A stretch of 14,666 nt of DNA, from contig CAZWZG010000075.1 of NCBI GenBank assembly GCA_964638245.1, positions 1-14,666 on the forward strand, written 5' to 3'. A program made the translations under genes and the position numbers. This document shows positions 1 through 7,827 of the stretch, one piece after another (position 1 is the stretch's first letter; every line of letters starts with the position of its first letter). The notes under the pieces were generated by a model. The model was not told where the DNA came from, made no database searches, and worked only from the letters and a program-made list of their open reading frames with translations. This DNA is from CAZWZG01 sp964638245. GTDB lineage: Bacteria; Pseudomonadota; Alphaproteobacteria; Rhodobacterales; Rhodobacteraceae.

Positions 1-443
1 AAGTCGGCGATTACTTCTGGCACATCACCTTGCCGGTTCTGGCCTCGACCATTTCGGCGTTTGCGACGCTAACCCTGCTGACCAAGAACAGCTTTCTGGA
101 CGAGATCAAAAAGCAATATGTGATCACCGCGAAGGCCAAGGGCCTGTCCGAAAGCCGGATCCTTTACGGCCACGTCTTCCGCAACGCGATGCTGATCGTG
201 ATCGCCGGGTTCCCGTCGGTTTTCATCGGCGTGTTCTTTGGCGGGAGCCTAATCATCGAGACGATCTTCTCGCTCGATGGGCTTGGGCGACTGGGCTTTG
301 AAGCCGCTGTCGCACGTGATTTCCCGGTCATCTTCGGCACACTGTTTGCCTTTGGCCTGATCGGGCTGATCGTCGGGATCCTGAGCGATCTGATGTATGT
401 CTTTGTCGATCCGCGGATCGACTTCGAAAGCCGGGAGACCTGA
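1..443 (+). CDS. yejB: Peptide/microcin C-type ABC transporter permease YejB (3' part)
   Basis: This is the C-terminal part of an inner-membrane permease. The gene starts before the window and its first whole codon is at base 3. It belongs to the binding-protein-dependent transport permease family (OppB/DppB type). The cytoplasmic EAA loop that docks on the ATPase is visible (YVITAKAKGLSESRILYGHV), followed by hydrophobic segments and the usual DPRIDF ending. The segment FATLTLLTKNSFLDEIKKQY resembles YejB rather than generic OppB. The neighbours support this: yejE starts 3 bases after the stop, and yejF follows. In enterobacteria YejABEF imports microcin C and small peptides; the natural substrate here is unknown. 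The substrate-binding protein YejA would be expected upstream, outside the window. Confidence 0.93.
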   Translation, partial: VGDYFWHITLPVLASTISAFATLTLLTKNSFLDEIKKQYVITAKAKGLSESRILYGHVFRNAMLIVIAGFPSVFIGVFFGGSLIIETIFSLDGLGRLGFEAAVARDFPVIFGTLFAFGLIGLIVGILSDLMYVFVDPRIDFESRET

Positions 444-446
444 CCG

Positions 447-1619
447 GTGGCTGTCGCAGAAGACCTAAAACCAGAAGTGCCCGAGCCGATCTACGTGCCG
501 CCCAAAAAGCGCATGTGGCTGAGCCCGATCAACCAACGCCGCTGGGCCAATTTCAAGAAGAACCGGCGCGCCTTCTGGTCGTTGATTATCTTTTCGATCC
601 TTTTCGGCCTCAGCTTGATGGCCGAGTTCATCGCAAACGAGAAACCGATCCTCGTAAACTATCGCGGTGAGCTTTATACGCCGGTCTTCAGCTTCTATCC
701 CGAAACGGCCTTTGGCGGCGATTTCCGCACAGAGGCGCAGTATTCGGATATCGAGGTCGAATGCCTTATCCGCTCCGGCGGTCTCGAGGTGTGCTTTGAC
801 GACCCCGAAGGTATTATCGCGCAATCCGAGACCGGCGTCGTGAACGGTGCCGAAATCGAGCAGGGCTGGATCCTTTGGCCGCCTATCCGGTATTCCTATG
901 ATACGATTGTCGAGAAACCGGGTGTGGCACCAGGTCCGCCCGATGCACAAAACCTTCTCGGCACGGACGACACCAAGCGCGATGTGCTAGCCCGCGTTAT
1001 CTATGGTTTCCGATTGTCGATAGTCTTCACATTGATCGTAACCGGAGCAGCCGCAGTGATCGGGATCATCGCAGGCGCGCTCCAAGGGTATTTCGGAGGC
1101 TGGCTGGACCTTCTTTTCCAGCGCTTCCTCGAGATCTGGGGCGCGACCCCGGGCATCTATATCATCATCATCACCTTCGCGATCTTCGGGCGAAGTTTCT
1201 GGTTACTGGTCTTCTTGTCCATTCTGTTTGGATGGCCCGCCCTTGTGGGCGTGGTGCGCGCGGAATTCCTGCGGGCGCGCAATTTCGAATATGTTCGGGC
1301 CGCGCGCGCGCTAGGTGTCGGCAATTGGACAATCATGTTCCGCCACATGCTGCCCAATGCCATGGTGGCGACGGTCACGCTGTTGCCCTTCATCGTCACA
1401 GGCACGATCGGCGGCCTCGCAACGCTCGACTTCCTCGGCTATGGCTTGCCGTCCTCGGCGCCCTCGCTGGGCGAACTGACGCTTCAGGCCAAACAGAACC
1501 TGCAAGCCCCATGGCTGGGCTTCACGGCCTTCTTTACCTTCGCAATCATGCTGTCACTCCTCGTCTTTATCTTTGAAGGCGTGCGTGACGCATTCGACCC
1601 CAGAAAGACCTTCTCATGA
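447..1619 (+). CDS. yejE: Peptide/microcin C-type ABC transporter permease YejE
   Basis: This is the second inner-membrane permease subunit of the Yej importer, 390 residues, which is the family's usual size. A basic cytoplasmic N-terminus is followed by TM1 (about 42-63). A large periplasmic insertion (about 65-180) is typical of YejE. The transport permease domain (about 185-380) carries the EAA loop at 281-306 (EYVRAARALGVGNW...), which contacts the ATPase. The GTG start at 447 has a GGGAG ribosome site 9 bases upstream (433-437) and lies 3 bases after the yejB stop, so the genes are almost certainly co-transcribed. The stop overlaps the yejF start (ATGA). OppC/DppC is the generic alternative, but the long periplasmic insertion and a fused double ATPase next door favour YejE. 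Confidence 0.95.
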   Translation: MAVAEDLKPEVPEPIYVPPKKRMWLSPINQRRWANFKKNRRAFWSLIIFSILFGLSLMAEFIANEKPILVNYRGELYTPVFSFYPETAFGGDFRTEAQYSDIEVECLIRSGGLEVCFDDPEGIIAQSETGVVNGAEIEQGWILWPPIRYSYDTIVEKPGVAPGPPDAQNLLGTDDTKRDVLARVIYGFRLSIVFTLIVTGAAAVIGIIAGALQGYFGGWLDLLFQRFLEIWGATPGIYIIIITFAIFGRSFWLLVFLSILFGWPALVGVVRAEFLRARNFEYVRAARALGVGNWTIMFRHMLPNAMVATVTLLPFIVTGTIGGLATLDFLGYGLPSSAPSLGELTLQAKQNLQAPWLGFTAFFTFAIMLSLLVFIFEGVRDAFDPRKTFS

Positions 1620-3211
1620 GCACGTTGATGAAGGTCCGCGATCTGAAGATCGCGTTTCGCCAGGATGGGCGCGAGATGCCAGCGGTCAAAGGCGTGTCCT
1701 TTGACCTCCAAAAGGGGGAGACGCTGGCGCTGGTTGGTGAAAGTGGCTCTGGCAAGTCGGTGACGGCGCTTTCGACCGTCAACCTTCTTCCGGACAGTGC
1801 GTCGATCAATGGCTCCGTAACCTATAAGGGCAAGGAACTGGTTGGAGCGTCTGAAAACGAGCTGCGCGGTGTCCGTGGCAACGACATCAGTTTCATTTTT
1901 CAGGAGCCGATGACGTCGCTGAACCCGCTCCACACGCTGGACAAGCAGATCATCGAAACGCTCTCAATCCACCAAAACCTGCGCGGTGAGGCGGCAGAGG
2001 CCCGCGTCATCGAACTGTTGGATCAGGTCGGCATCCCGGATCCCGAGATGCGCCTCAAGAGCTATCCTCACCAGTTGTCAGGTGGGCAGCGGCAGCGCGT
2101 CATGATCGCCATGGCACTAGCCAACAATCCCGATCTTCTGATCGCGGACGAGCCGACGACGGCATTGGACGTGACGATTCAGGCGCAGATTTTGGAGCTG
2201 CTGGCTGACCTCAAACGCGATCTGGGCATGTCGATGCTGTTTATCACCCATGATCTGGGGATCGTGCGGCGGTTTGCGGACCGGGTGTGCGTGATGAAGG
2301 ATGGCGAGATTGTCGAGGCGGGGACGACCGAAGAGATTTTTGGCAACCCACGGCACCCCTATACGCAAAAGCTGTTGAGCGCTGAATCGGTCGGCGGGCC
2401 AAAGCCGGTGAAACCGGATGCCCCGGTTGTGGCCGAAACCGACAAACTCAAGATCTGGTTTCCGATTGAGCGTGGGCTTTTGAAGCGGACGGTCGGGTAT
2501 GTGAAGGCCGTCAATTCCGCGACCCTCGATGTGCGCGCCGGCGAAACCGTCGGGATTGTTGGCGAAAGCGGGTCGGGCAAGACGACGCTGGCTTTGGCGA
2601 TCATGCGGCTCATTTCGTCAGAAGGACCTGTGACGTTCATGGGCCGCAACATACAAGGGCTGCGAACGCGCCAGCTTCGCCCGCTGCGCGCCGACCTTCA
2701 GATCGTATTCCAGGACCCCTACGGCAGCCTCAGCCCGCGCATGAGCGTTGAGGAAATCATTGCCGAAGGCCTGGGCGTCCACCAGGTCAGCCGTGGCAAG
2801 TCAAAGCGCGAACTCGTGGCTGAAATCATGGCGGAAGTCGGCCTCGATCCGGCAATGATGCATCGCTATCCCCATGAATTCTCAGGGGGCCAGCGCCAAA
2901 GGATTGCCATTGCACGCGCGATGATCCTGCGCCCGAAACTGGTTGTTCTGGACGAGCCGACCAGCGCACTGGACATGACAGTACAAGTCCAGATCGTGGA
3001 CCTGTTGCGTGACCTTCAGGAAAAATATGATCTGGCTTACCTGTTCATCAGCCACGACCTGAAGGTCGTGCGTGCGCTCAGCCACAAGGTCATGGTCATG
3101 AAAAGCGGTGATGTGGTCGAAGCGGGGACGGCAGATGAAATCTTTACTGCGCCCAAAACAGAGTACACACGCGAACTGATGCGCGCGGCCTTCGGCGATC
3201 AAGCAGCCTGA
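1616..3211 (+). CDS. yejF: Peptide/microcin C-type ABC transporter ATPase YejF (two fused nucleotide-binding domains)
   Basis: This is the cytoplasmic ATPase that powers the YejBE importer, 531 residues with two complete ABC domains. Domain 1: Walker A GESGSGKS at 41-48, signature LSGGQ at 154-158, Walker B with D178-E179, switch histidine H212. Domain 2: Walker A GESGSGKT at 316-323, signature FSGGQ at 422-426, Walker B with D446-E447, switch histidine H480. Each domain carries an oligopeptide/dipeptide-type C-terminal extension (the HPYT and EYTREL stretches). All catalytic motifs are intact at both sites. The ATG at 1616 overlaps the yejE stop by 4 bases, so translation is probably coupled. 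Fusion of both ATPase domains in one chain is the usual YejF arrangement, whereas Opp/Dpp systems use two separate proteins. Confidence 0.95.
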   Translation: MSTLMKVRDLKIAFRQDGREMPAVKGVSFDLQKGETLALVGESGSGKSVTALSTVNLLPDSASINGSVTYKGKELVGASENELRGVRGNDISFIFQEPMTSLNPLHTLDKQIIETLSIHQNLRGEAAEARVIELLDQVGIPDPEMRLKSYPHQLSGGQRQRVMIAMALANNPDLLIADEPTTALDVTIQAQILELLADLKRDLGMSMLFITHDLGIVRRFADRVCVMKDGEIVEAGTTEEIFGNPRHPYTQKLLSAESVGGPKPVKPDAPVVAETDKLKIWFPIERGLLKRTVGYVKAVNSATLDVRAGETVGIVGESGSGKTTLALAIMRLISSEGPVTFMGRNIQGLRTRQLRPLRADLQIVFQDPYGSLSPRMSVEEIIAEGLGVHQVSRGKSKRELVAEIMAEVGLDPAMMHRYPHEFSGGQRQRIAIARAMILRPKLVVLDEPTSALDMTVQVQIVDLLRDLQEKYDLAYLFISHDLKVVRALSHKVMVMKSGDVVEAGTADEIFTAPKTEYTRELMRAAFGDQAA

Positions 3212-3263
3212 TTACAAATCAATCCCTGTGCCAGCTTCATCTGGCCATAAATATCCTGGGGTC

Positions 3264-3282
3264 TAAGGGGCAGAGCCCCTTA
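3264..3282. terminator. Perfect hairpin between convergent yejF and the D,D-carboxypeptidase gene
   Basis: TAAGGGGC (3264-3271), loop AGA, and GCCCCTTA (3275-3282) form a perfect 8-bp stem. Its right end contains the stop codon of the minus-strand carboxypeptidase gene (3280-3282). The two genes converge here, so the hairpin could end transcription from both sides. There is no long U-tract on either side, so a classical intrinsic terminator is not proven. Read on the minus strand, the hairpin runs into a GACCCCAGGATATTT stretch and a weaker GCCAG/CTGGC stem (3230-3245). From memory, this layout recurs between genes in Rhodobacteraceae. Confidence 0.55.
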
Positions 3283-4701
3283 ACGTGTGATAGGTTCGCA
3301 GGCGATGTTGCGGGCTTCAAGGCGGCGACAGGCTAACTCTGCGCGCTCGGCGGACAGGCCGATGAAATTCGCCTCAAAAGTTCCATAGCGTTGCACGACC
3401 TTACGCAAGGCAGAGTCGAGCGTGGCCAGTTCGACAAGCGCGGTCTTGAGCAAGGCCCGTTCAGCTTGATTGCGCGTTGTAAAGCGACCGATTGAAACGC
3501 CAAAGGCATCGTTGCCAGACGTTGAAAGCCGCGTCACGACGACAGGTTCAAATCCGGTGTCATCGGGACGGGGACGCGGCACGACCGAGGACGGCAAGAC
3601 CGCAATCTGCGGGACGGGTTCAATTGCCGCCGACCCCATGGCCTCACGCGTATCTTCCACCATTGTCGCCGAAGCGACGTCTGCGGCGATTGCCGCCGCG
3701 ACGGAAGCGACTGCGGCATCGATTTCAGCCTGCGCATCCGCCGTCAAAAGGACCGGGGCCGTCGATCCTGGGCGCGGCATGGGACGAAGGCTGGCCGTGA
3801 TTAGCCCGTTGGGGCGAATGGTTTTGCCGGCAAAACGGCGGTCGTCATAGACGGGCATGCTGGGTTTTTGAACCGCGACCAGCGACGGGGCGCGGGAAAA
3901 GCCCATGTCCAAAAGTTCGGCGACGCGTGCGTTGCGGGTCGCGGTCGAGCGGCCGCCGAAAACCGTGGCGATGATGCGCTCCTGTCCGCGCTCAGCAGAT
4001 GCGGTCAGGTTGTAACCTGCAGCGCGGGTGTAGCCGGTCTTGATTCCGTCCGCACCGCGATAGCTGCCCAGAAGGCGGCGGTTCGTGTTCGAGACGTTCT
4101 TGATCCCGGCATGGGTCGTGACCCGGCTGAACAGGTTGTAGTAGTCGGGATAATCATAGAACAAATGCCGCCCGAGGATCGTCATATCGCGGGCAGTGGA
4201 CAAATGCCCGGACTCGGTCAGGCCGTGGGCGTTCTTGAACGTCGTGCGTGTCATGCCAAGCGCCTTGGCCGTGCGGTTCATGCGGCGCGCGAAAGCGGCC
4301 TCGGATCCCTCAATAGCTTCGCCCAACGCCGTGGCGGCATCGTTGGCGGATTTGATTGCTGCAGCGCGGATCAGATAGCGAAGAGCGATCTTCTGCCCGG
4401 CGCGCAAACCCAGTTTCGAAGGGGGTTCCGCCGCCGCCGCGCGCGAAATGGTCACCTTTGTATCGAGCGAGATTTCGCCGTTCTCGACCGCTTCGAAGAC
4501 GACATAGAGCGTCATCATCTTTGTTAGAGAGGCTGGATGTAATCGCGTATCAGCGTTTCGGGAATGCAGGACCTTGCCGTTTCGGGCGTCCATGACCAGC
4601 GCTGCGTAAGGGGCAGCCAAGGCTTGCCCAGCGAAAGTGAACAGCATTGCGCACGCGAGAACGCCGCACCACACCGCCCCAGTGGTTTTCATTCGGATCA
4701 T
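3280..4701 (-). CDS. Serine-type D-alanyl-D-alanine carboxypeptidase (penicillin-binding, DacA/DacF type) with C-terminal SPOR domain
   Basis: This periplasmic enzyme trims the terminal D-Ala from peptidoglycan pentapeptides; 473 residues. An N-terminal signal peptide ends near residues 29-30 (GQALA-A). The peptidase S11 domain shows all three active-site motifs: SLTK with S58 and K61, SAN at 118-120, and KTG at 221-223. An Ala/Pro-rich linker (about 305-395) leads to a C-terminal SPOR-like domain (about 397-473), which binds denuded glycan strands and would direct the enzyme to the division site. The first ATG (4701) is preferred because GAGG lies 7 bases upstream; a second in-frame ATG lies three codons later. 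The gene is 166 bases downstream of the HAD gene on the same strand and may have its own promoter in that gap. Which dac paralogue it is cannot be settled from sequence alone. Confidence 0.93.
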   Translation of the reverse strand: MIRMKTTGAVWCGVLACAMLFTFAGQALAAPYAALVMDARNGKVLHSRNADTRLHPASLTKMMTLYVVFEAVENGEISLDTKVTISRAAAAEPPSKLGLRAGQKIALRYLIRAAAIKSANDAATALGEAIEGSEAAFARRMNRTAKALGMTRTTFKNAHGLTESGHLSTARDMTILGRHLFYDYPDYYNLFSRVTTHAGIKNVSNTNRRLLGSYRGADGIKTGYTRAAGYNLTASAERGQERIIATVFGGRSTATRNARVAELLDMGFSRAPSLVAVQKPSMPVYDDRRFAGKTIRPNGLITASLRPMPRPGSTAPVLLTADAQAEIDAAVASVAAAIAADVASATMVEDTREAMGSAAIEPVPQIAVLPSSVVPRPRPDDTGFEPVVVTRLSTSGNDAFGVSIGRFTTRNQAERALLKTALVELATLDSALRKVVQRYGTFEANFIGLSAERAELACRRLEARNIACEPITR

Positions 4702-4867
4702 TGCTCTGCCTCAGCCGCCCGGATGTTTCCCCGGTGCGATTAATTTGCGTGGACGCTAACACGGTCGAATCTATGCGGAAACATTTAATTTTCAGGGGTA
4801 TGGCGGGTGTGCCTGAAGTGCGACCCACATCTCGTGGTTAAGAAGTCGTTACGCGCAAGATGGCACA

Positions 4868-5569
4868 TCATGTCGTGGATTCGATTTCTTCGACCAGCGC
4901 GGGCAACGGCGCAAGGCTATCCAAGACGCGGAACCGTGGTGCACGTTGCGGCGCCTCTGCATGCTCCAATGCCCACGTCAGATCATGGGGAATATGCACG
5001 CCCCAAGCGCCCGCTTCTAGGGCGGGGATGACGTCGGACTTCAGCGAATTGCCCGCCATCAGGGCAGGATCGCTTCCAAAAATGCTGGCATAGGTTTCCG
5101 GTGTCTTGTCCGAAACGATCTCGACGCCGTCGAACAGGTCGCCAAGTCCCGATTGCGCCAGCTTGCGTTCCTGATCCAGCAAGTCACCCTTGGTGATCAA
5201 AAGGATCCGATGGCTGCCGGCAAGGGTTTCGACCGTCTCTTTGGCATGGGGCAAAAGCTCGATTGGGTGCGCCAGCAGGTCCTGACCTATTTCAATCAAC
5301 TCGCGAATGACCGAGACCGGAACCCGGTCTTCTGTGATTTCGAGCGCGGTTTCGATCATCGAAAGGGTAAAGCCCTTTACCCCAAAACCATAATGCCCAA
5401 GGTTGCGCCGCTCGGCGGCCAAGAGCCTTTCGGCGAGGTGATCTTTTTCGGCAAAATCGGCCAAGAGGTCTTCGAACCGGTTTTGGCTCAGGCGAAAAAA
5501 CCGTTCATTCTGCCAGAGCGTATCATCGGCATCGAAACCGATTACGGCCAGTTTTGCGCCATATCCCAT
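4868..5569 (-). CDS. HAD-superfamily hydrolase (phosphatase, subfamily IA type)
   Basis: This is a cytoplasmic phosphatase-like protein of 233 residues. The HAD motifs are in order: motif I DADDT at 13-17 (nucleophile D13, acid/base D15), motif II at LLITKGD (T126), motif III K155 in SDKTPETY, and motif IV GNSLKSD with D179. A helical cap lies between motifs I and II (about 20-110), as in the C1-capped, haloacid dehalogenase/YjjG-like group. The open frame extends much further upstream, but the start at 5569 (MGYGAKLAVIGFDAD) puts motif I at the usual distance, has AAGGG upstream, and keeps the gene clear of clpS. It is divergent from clpS, with 102 bases between the starts. The substrate cannot be told from sequence; phosphoglycolate- or nucleotide-type phosphatase activity would be guesses. 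Confidence 0.88.
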   Translation of the reverse strand: MGYGAKLAVIGFDADDTLWQNERFFRLSQNRFEDLLADFAEKDHLAERLLAAERRNLGHYGFGVKGFTLSMIETALEITEDRVPVSVIRELIEIGQDLLAHPIELLPHAKETVETLAGSHRILLITKGDLLDQERKLAQSGLGDLFDGVEIVSDKTPETYASIFGSDPALMAGNSLKSDVIPALEAGAWGVHIPHDLTWALEHAEAPQRAPRFRVLDSLAPLPALVEEIESTT

Positions 5570-5609
5570 GCGCTTTGCCCTTTTCTCTGCACAGTCTGCG
5601 CCTATATGA

Positions 5610-5625
5610 TGCCTCTGACGAGGCA
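5610..5625. promoter_or_regulatory. Perfect palindrome in the clpS/HAD divergent region
   Basis: TGCCTC-TGAC-GAGGCA is a perfect 6-bp inverted repeat with a 4-base centre. It sits between the divergent HAD and clpS starts. On the minus strand it would fall between a TTGTCG -35-like box (5632-5627) and a weak -10, so it could be an operator for the HAD gene. It could also be a small hairpin in the clpS leader. Function is inferred only from position. Confidence 0.25.
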
Positions 5626-5671
5626 CCGACAAGCCGATCCTTTTCGTGTGAACCGAGATACCCCGAGCGCC

Positions 5672-5998
5672 ATGGCTGACAAAGACGACAAACAAGACGG
5701 TACCGATACCAGCCTGCTGACCAAGACCAAGGCGAAGACCGAGCGGCCGCCGCTTTATAAAGTCATGCTTCTGAATGACGACTACACGCCGATGGAATTT
5801 GTGGTGCATGTGCTGGAGCGGTTCTTCGGAATGAACCACGCGCAGGCGTTCGAGCTGATGCTTACGGTACACAAAAAAGGCCTCGCGATTGTGGGCGTGT
5901 TTTCCTACGAGATTGCAGAGACCAAGGTGGGGCAGGTGATGGATTTCGCGCGCCGCCACCAGCATCCGCTGCAATGCACGATGGAAAAAGAGGAATAG
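5672..5998 (+). CDS. clpS: ATP-dependent Clp protease adaptor ClpS
   Basis: This is the small cytoplasmic adaptor that delivers N-end-rule substrates (N-terminal Leu, Phe, Tyr, Trp) to the ClpA ATPase of ClpAP; 108 residues, normal for the family. A disordered charged N-terminal tail (1-27) is followed by the ClpS core. The N-degron pocket is visible: NDDYTPMEFV at 35-44 (N35 and D36 bind the substrate amino group) and H67 in TVHKKG. The core also carries the conserved HVLERFFGM and FARRHQHPLQCTME blocks. The ATG at 5672 gives the typical tail; an earlier in-frame ATG near 5608 would add about 20 atypical residues. Alphaproteobacteria often carry two ClpS paralogues, and the intact core fits the canonical one. 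clpA, often adjacent in other bacteria, is not next to it here. Confidence 0.95.
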   Translation: MADKDDKQDGTDTSLLTKTKAKTERPPLYKVMLLNDDYTPMEFVVHVLERFFGMNHAQAFELMLTVHKKGLAIVGVFSYEIAETKVGQVMDFARRHQHPLQCTMEKEE

Positions 5999-6017
5999 GG
6001 GCACTACGCCCTTTCCC

Positions 6018-6983
6018 ATGAGCCGTTTAGCCTTTGCCATTGAAACCGGGGCCATCACGCTTCCCGAGACGGGCACGATTGCCGTTGTCGGACCGCCGTT
6101 TGGCTATGATCTTTCGCCCTTGCCAAAGGATCGGCTGATCGTCGTCACAACGTTCAAGCCGGACCATGACGCATTCGAGGCGATGGGATACGCGGTTGAC
6201 GTCGCTGCCCCTCAAAAACCAGCGGCGACGATCATCATCGCCGGACGCTCCAAGGCGCTCAACCTGACGTGCATCGCCATGGCCGCGACGCATGATGCGC
6301 CAATCGTCGTTGATGGTGGTAAGGATGCAGGTATCGACAGTCTCTACAAATCCGTGCGCAAAATCACGCAAGTCTCGCCCGCCGTGGCCAAGGCGCACGG
6401 CAAGGTGTTTTCGCTCACTCCGACGCTGGATTTGCTCGAGTTCGCGGTCGAGCCTGCCGAGTTTGACGGGTTCAAAACGTTCCCGGGCGTGTTTTCCGCG
6501 GACGGTGTCGACCCGGGCTCAGCCCTTTTGGCCTCGGTCTTGCCGGCCCTGAAGGGGACTATTGGCGATCTTGGCGCTGGTTGGGGATACCTGTCGTCAG
6601 AAGCCCTTCAAGCCTCGCCAGAGATTGATAGCATTCACCTTGTCGAAGCCGATTTGAGTGCACTGTCATGCGCCAAGCAAAACTTGAGTGACCCGCGTGC
6701 GCAATTTCATTGGGCGGATGCAACATCCTGGCAGCCTGAGACACCGCTGGATGCCATCATCATGAACCCTCCGTTCCATACCAGTCGCGCCGCTGATCCC
6801 GACCTTGGGCGCGCGTTTATCGACGCCGCGGCCCGCGCCCTTGCGCCCAAAGGATCGCTCTGGTTAGTTGCCAATCGTCAACTGCCTTACGAGGCCACGC
6901 TGAAAGAGCGCTTTAAGACAGGGAAAGAACTGGCCGGAAACAACCGGTTCAAGATCTTCCACGCATCCGTCCCCCGCCGCTAG
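6018..6983 (+). CDS. Class I SAM-dependent methyltransferase, RsmC/RlmG-like (16S rRNA guanine-N2 methyltransferase family)
   Basis: This is a probable rRNA N2-guanine methyltransferase, 321 residues and about the size of RsmC. It has the two-lobed RsmC layout: a degenerate N-terminal methyltransferase-like lobe (about 1-150) and a catalytic C-terminal lobe. The catalytic lobe has the SAM-binding motif I DLGAGWG at 184-190, the acidic loop at E210-A-D212, and motif IV NPPFH at 250-254. The NPPF(H/Y) form is typical of enzymes acting on exocyclic amino groups of guanine or adenine. The start is 19 bases after clpS, without a clear Shine-Dalgarno site, and the gene is probably in the same transcript. 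The exact target (G1207 of 16S or G1835 of 23S rRNA in E. coli numbering) cannot be fixed from sequence. Confidence 0.85.
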   Translation: MSRLAFAIETGAITLPETGTIAVVGPPFGYDLSPLPKDRLIVVTTFKPDHDAFEAMGYAVDVAAPQKPAATIIIAGRSKALNLTCIAMAATHDAPIVVDGGKDAGIDSLYKSVRKITQVSPAVAKAHGKVFSLTPTLDLLEFAVEPAEFDGFKTFPGVFSADGVDPGSALLASVLPALKGTIGDLGAGWGYLSSEALQASPEIDSIHLVEADLSALSCAKQNLSDPRAQFHWADATSWQPETPLDAIIMNPPFHTSRAADPDLGRAFIDAAARALAPKGSLWLVANRQLPYEATLKERFKTGKELAGNNRFKIFHASVPRR

Positions 6984-6992
6984 GAGCATTCC

Positions 6993-7805
6993 ATGTCGTT
7001 CTCGATCGCAGGAAAGACCGCCGTTGTGACCGGTGCGGCCAACGGGGTTGGGCTGGCCATAGCGCGCACATTCGCAGAGCGTGGTGCGAACGTGATGTTC
7101 GCGGATATGGATGAAGAGACGTTGCAAAAAGAGGTCGGCAACCTTAACGAAGAAGACGGCAATAGCCGCTATTTCGTGGGCGACCTGCGGGAGCGTCTGA
7201 CGGTGGCGAACTTGCTTTCTGCGACCCTCGATGCATTTGACCGCGTGGACATCCTGATCAACGCGGCCCGTCAGATGATGAGCGCGGACCCCCTGAACCC
7301 CGAGGATGACGCCGTCACCGAGTTGCTCAATCAGAACCTCATGACGTCGTTGCGACTGACCCAGACCTTTGCCAAGCGGATGATCAAGCAGTCCAAGGCA
7401 GAGGATGCTGACGAAGAAAGGCCCGCGGGTTCGATCATCAATCTGTCGTCCATTGCGGCACGACGGACGCAGCCGGACCTGCTTGCCTATTCGGTATCCT
7501 CGGCGGCGCTCGATCAGCTAACACGCTCGATGGCCGTGACACTGGCACCGCACCGGATCCGGGTGAACGCGATTGCGTTGGGCTCGGTGATGAGTGCTTC
7601 GCTCAAGGGTGCGATCAAAGAGAACGACACCTTCCGTGACACGATCATTGACCATACGCCGCTCAATCGGATCGCCTCGGCGCGCGAATTGGCCGAAGTG
7701 GCGCAGTTTCTTGCCTCGGACGGGTCTGGTTTTATGACGGGTCAAATCCTGACGGTCGATGGCGGTCGGACGCTGGTCGATCCGGCGGATGTGCCCGCGC
7801 ACTAG
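6993..7805 (+). CDS. SDR-family protein with an altered active site (YxxxS instead of YxxxK)
   Basis: This is a classical-length short-chain dehydrogenase/reductase of 270 residues with a Rossmann fold. The dinucleotide-binding motif TGAANGVG is at 13-20. D38 near the end of strand beta-2 suggests NAD rather than NADP. The usual NNAG is replaced by INAA (89-92). The catalytic serine S153 and tyrosine Y166 are present at the normal 13-residue spacing, but the essential lysine at Y+4 is serine (S170). The C-terminal VDGG motif (255-258) is intact. AGGAG at 6982-6986 overlaps the stop codon of the methyltransferase gene and sits 6 bases before the ATG, so the two are coupled. Without the lysine the protein may bind cofactor but have weak or no reductase activity. 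No substrate can be assigned. Confidence 0.85.
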   Translation: MSFSIAGKTAVVTGAANGVGLAIARTFAERGANVMFADMDEETLQKEVGNLNEEDGNSRYFVGDLRERLTVANLLSATLDAFDRVDILINAARQMMSADPLNPEDDAVTELLNQNLMTSLRLTQTFAKRMIKQSKAEDADEERPAGSIINLSSIAARRTQPDLLAYSVSSAALDQLTRSMAVTLAPHRIRVNAIALGSVMSASLKGAIKENDTFRDTIIDHTPLNRIASARELAEVAQFLASDGSGFMTGQILTVDGGRTLVDPADVPAH

Positions 7806-7827
7806 GGCTAGTAGGGCCGGTTGCTGA

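Noticed and set aside
465..950. 161-codon minus-strand frame opposite yejE
   Set aside because: It lies wholly within a well-supported gene, shows no family motif, and its composition is what the opposite strand of GC-rich coding DNA gives.
3868..4527. 219-codon plus-strand frame opposite the carboxypeptidase gene
   Set aside because: It covers the SLTK, SAN and KTG coding region of a real gene on the other strand and has no motif of its own.
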